From JACCXG01 sp963785755 (GTDB lineage Bacteria; Acidobacteriota; Vicinamibacteria; Vicinamibacterales; 2-12-FULL-66-21): 64,000 nt of DNA. Both the position numbers and the translations under genes were made by a program. The first letter of the stretch is position 1; each line of letters opens with the position of its first letter. A model generated the notes under the pieces. That model was not told the DNA's origin. It ran no database searches and saw only the letters and a program-made list of their open reading frames with translations. Positions 7,899 to 14,561 of the stretch are shown here, in pieces. The stretch covers positions 129,783 to 193,782 of the forward strand of contig CAWAXG010000058.1 in NCBI GenBank assembly GCA_963785755.1, written 5' to 3'.

Positions 7899-8588
7899 GC
7901 GACTACCCAGAGGGAACTCGCACGATTTCGCCGTTGGTTTTTGATACGACGCAGAACGTGGGATCGCCGGCGTCGAAGAGGAGACATCCTTTCGTGAGTT
8001 ACCTGCAGAGGCCGAAAGAGTGAAGCACTCCGCCAGCGCTCGGTCTGGCGCGCGATCCCGCGCTGCACCAGGAATCCAAGTGCTGGCTGTGCGAATTTTG
8101 CGCACCCTGGAAATGGCGTCCTGCTGCATCCGTCGCTACACTTCAAGAAGATCGGACCGCTGTGTACTGGTCGGCTTCGCGTATGGACGGATTCACACTA
8201 CCGCGCGTATGGGTGTGGAGGCCGACGGCAACATCGTTAGGTCCTCGATTGTTACCCGCGGCCGATCACGAGTGGCAGCTTGGGCCGTCCGCGGCTAAGC
8301 CGGCTCAGCTCGGAAGACAGAGGCGCGGTCCGCGCATATCCAAATCGTGAAGGCGTCCGACCGGTCTCCGCTTTGACGCTGAGCGGCAGCACTTAGACGC
8401 CGAGCGCACGACGAGCAAAGTCGAGCTGCCGACACCAATCTGCCATCCCAGTGGGAGACAGTTTGCGGCTAGCGGACCGACGGACGTGGAATGCACATGA
8501 GGATTCCCTTTCATTCGAGGCAGGACGAGAGTCGACTGAGGGTGGCGAACTTATGGATAAGTTGCTGCCGAACGCTAGCAATTGTTAA
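7899..8588. other. Gene-poor, apparently decayed stretch
   Basis: About 690 bases without a credible gene. On the minus strand near 7903-8001 a short stretch reads FDAGDPTFCVVSKTNGEI and then a stop at 7903. It is protein-like but bounded by stops on both sides, so possibly the C-terminal scrap of a lost gene. No transposase or repeat is visible. Together with the truncated gene just upstream it suggests an old deletion or rearrangement. Confidence 0.4.
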
Positions 8589-8618
8589 TTTTTAAACATT
8601 ATGTTGATTTTTAAACAT
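8589..8618 (+). promoter_or_regulatory. AT-rich direct repeats upstream of blaI-like gene
   Basis: TTTTTAAACAT occurs at 8589-8599 and again at 8608-8618, a 19-base spacing, in a markedly AT-rich patch 43 bases before the BlaI-type start. Two same-face copies of one motif before an autoregulated repressor gene fit an operator or promoter region. It is not the classical BlaI palindrome, so the assignment is inference. Confidence 0.45.
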
Positions 8619-8660
8619 CGCGCTGCTAAGGTCTGATCATTCGACTCCGAGGAGCCTTGA

Positions 8661-9047
8661 ATGGTGCGCGCGAAGCCCAAACTCAGCCGCCGCGAGCAGG
8701 AAGTCATCGACATCGTCTACGCCCGCGGCCACGCTACCGCCGCCGAGGTGCGCGAGGCGATGCAGGAGCCCCCGACCGATGCCGCGGTGCGGACGACGCT
8801 GCGCATCCTCGTGGCCAAGGGACATCTCCGCATCGAGCAGGACGGCCCGCGATATGACTACTGGCCGACCGTATCGCCCGAAGCGGCCCGGCGCTCCGAG
8901 CTGCAACACATTCTGCGGACGTTCTTCGGCGGCTCGACGGAAAGCGCGCTCGCCACGTTGCTCGATCTGCAGCCGGGAGAGCTCGGAGACGAGGAGCGCC
9001 GGCGGCTGAAGCGGCTGATCGACAAGGCCGCGAAAGGAGGGCGCTGA
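8661..9047 (+). CDS. BlaI/MecI-family winged-helix repressor
   Basis: 128 residues. The N-terminal winged helix has the family features LSRREQEVIDIVYARGHATAAEVREAM and TTLRILVAKGHL, followed by a wing (DGPRYDYWPTVSPE) and a C-terminal dimerisation helix region. BlaI proteins repress the adjacent sensor protease gene and targets elsewhere, and are released when the M56 partner is activated. The ATG is preceded by GAGGAG. The stop lies one base before the M56 start, so the pair is an operon. Confidence 0.93.
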   Translation: MVRAKPKLSRREQEVIDIVYARGHATAAEVREAMQEPPTDAAVRTTLRILVAKGHLRIEQDGPRYDYWPTVSPEAARRSELQHILRTFFGGSTESALATLLDLQPGELGDEERRRLKRLIDKAAKGGR

Positions 9048-9048
9048 G

Positions 9049-10350
9049 ATGACCGCACTGCTGCTGCTCAAGCTGACCCTGCTGCTGCTCGCGTCGCTTG
9101 GCGTCGCGCGCCTGCTTCGCCAGGCTCCGGCCAGTTCGCGCCATCGATTCTGGAGCGGCGTGTTTCCGGCCCTCCTTGCGCTGCCGTTCCTGGCGCTCGT
9201 GCTGCCGGCGGTTCACGTCCCCATACCCGCAGCCTGGATCGTGAGCAGCACGGCAGACGACACGGCCGAAGAGCGGCCGGCATCTCGTGAAGCACCGCGC
9301 ACCGCAGCCATCGACCGGCAACCGGTATCTCCAGACGCAGCCGCCGTAGCGGACGGTCGCACCAGTCTTCACCAGCCATTGCAGCCCACGGCCGAACGAC
9401 CGGACCTGCGCACGGGTCTGCTCGCCGCGTGGGCGATCGGTACAGGCGTCGCGCTCGCGATGCTCGTCCTCTCACTCGCGCGGGTTCGAATTCTCTCGCT
9501 CGATTCCGACGTGTTGGGCGATCCCGCATGGCGGACCGCCGCCGACGACATCGGCAGTCGCCTCGGTCTCCGCCGGCCGGTGCGTCTGCTTCTGAGCTCC
9601 GCCGTGACGACGCCAATGGCTGGCGGTGTATTCCGCCCCTCGATCTTTCTTCCCGATGCCTCGCCCGCCTGGTCCGCCGAGTGCCGCGACATCGTCCTGG
9701 CGCATGAGATCGCGCATCTCGTCCGGCACGATCCGCTGCGGCACGTGCTCGCCCGGCTCACCCTGGCGTGCTACTGGTTCCATCCCCTCGCTTGGATCGC
9801 GGGCCGGCACGCTTCGATTGCCCGCGAAGAGGCGTGCGATGAGGCCGTCCTGTCGCTCGGGACGCGCCCGTCGACGTATGCACGCGTTCTGCTCGACTTT
9901 GCCGACGCAGTGACTCCCCGCAGCGCGGCGATTGGCGCACTGCCGATGGTGCAACCGTCGATGCTGGAGAAACGGCTCATGGCGATTCTGAATGACGATG
10001 GGCGGCCGGCCGCGCGACGCACGGCGCTGCTGCCCGTTCTCGCTGTTACTGCGCTGACGCTTGCGGCGGCGGTCGCTCAGCCAGGGGCCATTGCCCCGCC
10101 CGCAGCTGTCTCCCAGGCGGTGCAGAGCTCCCAGGAGACGGTCCCCGAACTGTCGTCAGTCCCAGTCAGGAGACGGTCCCGGAGCCGTCGTTCAGTCCCA
10201 GTGAGCGCGTTCCGTCCTGGGCGCCAGGGCCCCAGACAGAGATCCGATTCGAAGGGCAGATCTCACTCGCGCGCGCGCAGGGCAGCGGCACGCCCGGCGC
10301 CGCGTGCGCATCCGAGCTTCCTGGCGACCGATCCTTCAATGGCAGCATGA
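9049..10350 (+). CDS. M56 (BlaR1-like) metallopeptidase, main part
   Basis: Membrane zinc protease of the BlaR1 type. There is an N-terminal helix, a second helix near residues 40-62, a third near 125-145, then the catalytic HEIAH in VLAHEIAHLVRHD with the downstream EEACDEAVL. It pairs with the BlaI gene and would be the sensor that triggers BlaI cleavage; the ligand is unknown. After about residue 368 the reading frame turns into Arg/Ser-rich nonsense (RRRSRSRR). By comparison with a nearby duplicated stretch one T seems to be missing at about 10156 (TCGTCAGT versus TCGTTCAGT). The true protein most likely continues in the frame of the next entry to 11312, giving about 754 residues. Confidence 0.85.
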   Translation: MTALLLLKLTLLLLASLGVARLLRQAPASSRHRFWSGVFPALLALPFLALVLPAVHVPIPAAWIVSSTADDTAEERPASREAPRTAAIDRQPVSPDAAAVADGRTSLHQPLQPTAERPDLRTGLLAAWAIGTGVALAMLVLSLARVRILSLDSDVLGDPAWRTAADDIGSRLGLRRPVRLLLSSAVTTPMAGGVFRPSIFLPDASPAWSAECRDIVLAHEIAHLVRHDPLRHVLARLTLACYWFHPLAWIAGRHASIAREEACDEAVLSLGTRPSTYARVLLDFADAVTPRSAAIGALPMVQPSMLEKRLMAILNDDGRPAARRTALLPVLAVTALTLAAAVAQPGAIAPPAAVSQAVQSSQETVPELSSVPVRRRSRSRRSVPVSAFRPGRQGPRQRSDSKGRSHSRARRAAARPAPRAHPSFLATDPSMAA

Positions 10351-11312
10351 CGGTTGCTCCCGACGGCATGCGCGAGATCGTTGGCTGGCGCGGCAATGAC
10401 CGCGTGATCCAAAGGACCTTCGACGGTCTCCGCGTGTGCATGGTGGCAGAGGACGTGGGTGAGAGGGACTCGACCGATCACCCGAGCCACTGGATCGATT
10501 ACGCCTCGAGGATTGTGCTGGCAACCGAGCGGCAGGGAAGCGTGCTGCGGCTCGATATCGTGCGTGAGCGCGGCGGCAGCCAGCGGGCCACCTGGATCGT
10601 GAATGGAGCGATTCGTCCCGTGGACCGGGCGTTCGAAGAGTGGCGCCGTCAGACGCTGGCGGTGCTCGATACCACCTGGGAAGTGAGCGCCTTGCGCGGT
10701 CAGGTCAGCAGCCTGCGCGGCGAGATCTCTTCAATCCGCGGCGAGCGGAGCAGCCTGCTCGGGGAGATTTCGTCGCTGCGTGGAGAGGTGAGCTCGATGC
10801 GCGGCGAGATGTCTTCGGTGCGCGGCCAGGAGAGCAGCCTGCGCGGCGAGATCTCGTCGATTCAGGGACATCTCAGCTCCCTGCGCGGCGCGATCTCCTC
10901 GGAGAATGGCGCGATCTCGAGCCTGCACGGGAGCCGGTACGGATCCGACCCGGCCGATCGCACTCGCATCGCCGCCAGGATTGCCGAGCACGACAAGGAG
11001 ATCGAGCGGATCGAGCAGGAGATTCGCGCCTACGACGCCGATGCACGCGTGGCCGCTGTCGAAAAGGAAATCGCGGCCTTCAACGCCGACGGCAAGGTCG
11101 CGGCAATCGAAGCACGCATCAAGGCGTTCGATCTCGATGCCAGGATTGCCGAAGTCGAACGACGCATCAGTGCCCTCGACGTCGATCGCCGGATCGCCGC
11201 CATCGAGCGTCAGGTCGATGCGCTCGACGCGGACCGCCGCGTCAGTCAGCTGGAGGCGCGGCGCCGGGAGGAGCTGAAACGGCTCGAGGCTGCGATCGCC
11301 GCAATCCGCTAG
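10347..11312 (+). CDS. Repeat-built coiled-coil C-terminal part of the M56 protein
   Basis: Coherent in this frame from about 10158, so it is most likely the C-terminal half of the M56 sensor, separated by a one-base shift. It starts with a globular segment (MREIVGWRGNDRVIQR, then LDTTWEVSALRGQ). Next come about a dozen heptads of the pattern S-S-L/I-R-G-E/Q-I/V, and then five 16-residue units of the pattern AFDxDxRIAxVExxI (roughly 11022-11270). Both sections should be helical coiled coil. The segment could be a rigid periplasmic or cytoplasmic stalk or an oligomerisation rod for the sensor. It is followed by 138 bases without a gene. Confidence 0.75.
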   Translation: MTVAPDGMREIVGWRGNDRVIQRTFDGLRVCMVAEDVGERDSTDHPSHWIDYASRIVLATERQGSVLRLDIVRERGGSQRATWIVNGAIRPVDRAFEEWRRQTLAVLDTTWEVSALRGQVSSLRGEISSIRGERSSLLGEISSLRGEVSSMRGEMSSVRGQESSLRGEISSIQGHLSSLRGAISSENGAISSLHGSRYGSDPADRTRIAARIAEHDKEIERIEQEIRAYDADARVAAVEKEIAAFNADGKVAAIEARIKAFDLDARIAEVERRISALDVDRRIAAIERQVDALDADRRVSQLEARRREELKRLEAAIAAIR

Positions 11313-11450
11313 ACGAACGGCCGGGGGCGCTCTTCGGCCGGCGGACGCTTGCGCTACGCGCCGCACGACGGTACGAGGCACAACGGCACGAAGGGTTTTT
11401 CCTCCCGTCCTCCCTGTCAACATGAGGAAGGACTCCCTTCTCCCCGCTCC

Positions 11451-12806
11451 TCAGGGCTTCAGATACTGCTCCCGGTATTTGCGCGCGAAGCCATCCGAGA
11501 CCTTGCGTCCCTCGAATCGCATCGCGTTGACGTCATACGCGAGCGTCTCGGACGGATGCTGGCAGGCGAGCGTGCCGAGCAGCACCACCTCGGTCAGCAG
11601 TGACGCGTAGTCGAAGCCGGCCGAGCACTTCGTTCCCGGACCGGTCAGCACCGCATCGAGGAACTCGTGGTAGTGATTGCGCGAGGCGCCCTTCTGGATC
11701 TCGTGCTCGAGGAATTTTGCCTGCGGGTGCAGCGACGGGTAATCGATGTGGGGGAGCAGGATCGCACCGTTGGTCCCGATCATGACGGCCCCCGAGCTTG
11801 GCAGCTTGCCGCCGGCGGCGTCGATGACCGCTTGCGGCGGACGCTCGGCGCCGTCGTACCACCAGAAATCGAGCGAGTCGCCCGCGGTGTACGGCGTGGC
11901 GCCGAACACGAACTGAATCTTCGATTGAATCGGCCAGCTCTCGTGCACCGGTGCGGGACCGTGCGACGTGACGTGATGCGGGAGCGAGAGGCCCAGGCCT
12001 CTGAGCGGCGTGCTGAAGATGTGGCAGCCCATGTCTCCGAGCGTGCCCGTGCCGAACCCGATGCGCTTGCGCCAGTTGCCCGGATGGTAGACCGTGGCCT
12101 TGAACGGGCGGCGCTCGCCGACGCCGAGCCAGCCGTCCCAGTCGAGGCCTTCCGGAATGGGATCCGAGCCCGCCGGGATTGGATTGACGTCGCCCCAGGC
12201 CTTGTCGCAGAACGTGTGGACCTCGCGGATCTTGCCGACCACGCCGTGGCGAATCAGCTGCTCGGTGACGAGCTGGGTCTCGTGCGATGAGATCTGAATG
12301 CCCATCTGGGTGACCAGATTCTTCTGCCGCGCCGTGAGCGCGAGCACCCGCGTCTCCCGGACCGTCAGCGCCAGCGGCTTCTGCACGTAGACCGGTTTCC
12401 CCATCGCCATCGCCGACATCGCCACCGGCGCGTGCATGTGGTCCGGCGTGGAGACGTTGACCGAATCAATCGCGTCACCTTCCTTGCGGAACATCTCGCG
12501 CCAGTCCTGATACACGCGCACCTCGGGAAAGAGCTTCTTGACCTGCGCGGTCCGCGACAGGTCGGTGTCGGCCACGGCGGTGAGCGTGAAGGCGGGATGG
12601 CTGGAGAAGGCCCGGATGTCGGACAGCGCCTGGCCGGCGGCCCCGACGCTGACGTGACGAATCTTGCGGTCCTGCCCACGCGCCGCCGCCGACGGCGACA
12701 TCCACGGCGCGACGACCGCGGTCCCCGCGATGCCCCGCAGAAACTGCCGCCGCGAAACGGATGAGGTCGAATCCACTGGATGCGTGACGGGCACTGAAGG
12801 CTTCAT
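11451..12806 (-). CDS. Tat-exported Gfo/Idh/MocA-family oxidoreductase
   Basis: 451 residues. A twin-arginine signal (SRRQFLRGIAGTAVVAPW) opens the protein, so it is exported folded, probably with its cofactor bound. The Rossmann domain follows, with a divergent nucleotide loop (VGAAGQA), VADTDL, STPDHMHAP and the family hallmark VQKPLALT. The C-terminal domain contains GTGTLGDMGCHIFSTP. Members oxidise or reduce sugars and cyclitols using NAD(P). The substrate is unknown; two relatives lie at 55810-58415. Monocistronic, with a repeat element directly upstream. Confidence 0.88.
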   Translation of the reverse strand: MKPSVPVTHPVDSTSSVSRRQFLRGIAGTAVVAPWMSPSAAARGQDRKIRHVSVGAAGQALSDIRAFSSHPAFTLTAVADTDLSRTAQVKKLFPEVRVYQDWREMFRKEGDAIDSVNVSTPDHMHAPVAMSAMAMGKPVYVQKPLALTVRETRVLALTARQKNLVTQMGIQISSHETQLVTEQLIRHGVVGKIREVHTFCDKAWGDVNPIPAGSDPIPEGLDWDGWLGVGERRPFKATVYHPGNWRKRIGFGTGTLGDMGCHIFSTPLRGLGLSLPHHVTSHGPAPVHESWPIQSKIQFVFGATPYTAGDSLDFWWYDGAERPPQAVIDAAGGKLPSSGAVMIGTNGAILLPHIDYPSLHPQAKFLEHEIQKGASRNHYHEFLDAVLTGPGTKCSAGFDYASLLTEVVLLGTLACQHPSETLAYDVNAMRFEGRKVSDGFARKYREQYLKP

Positions 12807-12862
12807 CGCAGTCTTTCTCCTCTACTGATCGGTGTCGGTGGTAATCGTAGCTCAGTCGCGCT

Positions 12863-13024
12863 TTCAAGGTTCAGGGGTTCAAGCGTTCAGAAGTTCAAAG
12901 GTTCAAAGGCTCAAAGGCTCTAAGGTTCAGAGGTTCAGAGCTCCCGTGGGGACGCTCTTGAACCCGAACCGCTGAACCCTTGAACCCGAACCCTTGAACC
13001 TCTGAACTCTTGAACTCTTGAACC
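12863..13024. repeat. Inverted array of GGTTCAAA-type units
   Basis: Left arm 12863-12940 is a degenerate tandem of GGTTCAAA/GGTTCAGA units (8-9 base period). Right arm 12954-13024 is the reverse complement type (TTGAACCC, CTTGAACC). About a dozen GC-rich bases separate them (CCGTGGGGACG). The whole could fold into one very long imperfect stem. A single-sided copy of the same unit lies at 56956-56992. Confidence 0.8.
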
Positions 13025-13064
13025 GACTTCGGCCTTGCGGTGTCAGCCGGCGTATATTTGCGCC

Positions 13065-14141
13065 GTGGCCCAGGCACCCGGCGCGAAAACTCAACCGCAG
13101 GCGGCCGATCAGGATCGGAACTACGCCGGCTCGCGATTCTCTGAGGTCGTCAGGGCCGTGTTCGCCAATCCGTACCAGCGCGTCTGGGGGGCGGCGGGAG
13201 AGCCGCCGCTGCCGGTCTACGAAGTCTCGTTCAAGACCGTCGTCGGCTTCGCCACGCTCGGACTGCCGAAACAATTTCAAATCGACAGCGCGCGCATCAT
13301 CGACTCGCGGGCGGATCTGCGCTGGGGTTCGGACGGAAAGGGTTTCCGCCGTCTCGTGCACCCGAATGGCGTCTGTCTGACCGGCAGATGGTCGATCGAT
13401 CAGGACACGAGCTACTCCGGCTACTTCCGAAAGGGCAGCACGGCCCTCGTGCTCGCGCGCTACTCGACGTGCTGCACCGAGACCCGGCGCGGCCACACGC
13501 GATCGCTGTCGATGGTCGGCAAGCTCTTTCCGACGGCCGATCCACAGCACGCCGATCCGCTGCCGACGGCGAACTTCGTCACGCAGGACGACATCGGCGG
13601 CGCCGACACCGAGTACATCAACGACATCGAGCTGCGCAACGCGCCGGATACGACCGTGTCACGCCGCGGCGCCGGCGCGGCGGTCCTGCTGGTCGTCGGC
13701 CTGGTGTTCCGGCGCGTCGACAATCAGCCGAGCATCCGCCAGCTGTATCCGGTCGCCGAGCTCGGCAAACCGGCCGGTGAACCGACGCGCGCCCCTGAAT
13801 TCATGCGCCTGCTGGTCGCGCCCGAGCAGCCGCGGATTTCCGGGGCCGACCTCGACTTTCGCGACGAGATCATGGCGCAGATCTTCGACCGGGGCGATCC
13901 GATCCCCAAGCGGACCTTGAAGTTCCACATCGAGGTCACCGACGAAGGGGAGACGACCGGTCCGGTGGTGCGCGAGCGCCGGACGTTCAAGAACTGGCGG
14001 CGGATCGGATCGCTGATCTTCGACAACGCGGTCATCTCGTCCAACGGCGACTCGGTCATTCACTTCAGTCATCCGAGCTGGCGGACGGACCGGAACGATC
14101 CGGCCACGGCGACGCGCATCGACGGCCGCAAGGTCCGATAG
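13065..14141 (+). CDS. Unknown protein with faint catalase-like features
   Basis: About 358 residues from a GTG at 13065; an upstream TTG at 13035 is also possible but abuts the repeat element. No signal peptide; one hydrophobic stretch near GAGAAVLLVVGLVF. I do not recognise the family with confidence. The segment RGHTRSLSMVGKLFPT followed by ANFVTQDDIGG faintly recalls the central region of catalase-like heme proteins, but no other catalase motif is clear. Other conserved-looking parts are YSGYFRKGSTALVLARYS (with a CC pair just after) and HIEVTDEG near the C-terminus. It sits directly upstream of the padR-ADOP pair on the same strand but 77 bases away. Confidence 0.55.
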   Translation: MAQAPGAKTQPQAADQDRNYAGSRFSEVVRAVFANPYQRVWGAAGEPPLPVYEVSFKTVVGFATLGLPKQFQIDSARIIDSRADLRWGSDGKGFRRLVHPNGVCLTGRWSIDQDTSYSGYFRKGSTALVLARYSTCCTETRRGHTRSLSMVGKLFPTADPQHADPLPTANFVTQDDIGGADTEYINDIELRNAPDTTVSRRGAGAAVLLVVGLVFRRVDNQPSIRQLYPVAELGKPAGEPTRAPEFMRLLVAPEQPRISGADLDFRDEIMAQIFDRGDPIPKRTLKFHIEVTDEGETTGPVVRERRTFKNWRRIGSLIFDNAVISSNGDSVIHFSHPSWRTDRNDPATATRIDGRKVR

Positions 14142-14168
14142 GCGCCTGGCCCCTCTCTCCTTGACCGG

Positions 14169-14195
14169 CTAGGAGAGTGACGGGTACACTCCTAG
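14169..14195 (+). promoter_or_regulatory. Candidate PadR operator (inverted repeat)
   Basis: CTAGGAG at 14169-14175 and CTCCTAG at 14189-14195 form an exact inverted repeat 23 bases before the PadR start. A further half-site-like GGGAGAGTA follows at 14203. PadR repressors in permease operons are usually autoregulated from a palindrome at this spot, so this is the likely binding site. Confidence 0.55.
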
Positions 14196-14218
14196 TCCTT
14201 CTGGGAGAGTAGCCGCGA

Positions 14219-14560
14219 ATGCCGAAAGCCGCCGACCTGCTGCCTGGCACCCTCGACATGCTGATCCTGAAAGCGGTCTCGCTGAAGCCGCTGCACGGCT
14301 ACGGCGTGCTGCTGCGGATAGGCCAGATCTCGAAGGATGCGCTCAACATTCAGCAGGGCTCGCTCTATCCGGCGCTCTACCGCCTCGAACATCAGGGCCT
14401 GCTGGCGACCAAGTGGGGCGAGAGCGAGAACAATCGCAAGGCGAAGTACTACACGCTGACCGCGGCCGGCCGCCGTCGCCTCCAGCAGGACACCGCTGCC
14501 TGGGAGCGGCTCGCCGCCGCCATCGCCGCGGCGCTCGCGGCGACTCCGGACGAGGTGTGA
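14219..14560 (+). CDS. PadR-family transcriptional regulator
   Basis: 113 residues with the PadR signature: LLPGTLDMLILKAVSLKPLHGYGV, QGSLYPALYRLEHQGLL, and the wing KAKYYTLTAAGRRRL. The protein is short, with the small C-terminal helix typical of the group next to ADOP permeases. It is a winged-helix repressor controlling the following permease. The stop is one base before the permease ATG, so the two are an operon. Confidence 0.95.
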   Translation: MPKAADLLPGTLDMLILKAVSLKPLHGYGVLLRIGQISKDALNIQQGSLYPALYRLEHQGLLATKWGESENNRKAKYYTLTAAGRRRLQQDTAAWERLAAAIAAALAATPDEV

Positions 14561-14561
14561 C

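Noticed and set aside
10640..11425. 261-residue ORF overlapping the coiled-coil region
   Set aside because: Arg-rich alternate frame of the heptad repeats; the other frame has clear repeat grammar.
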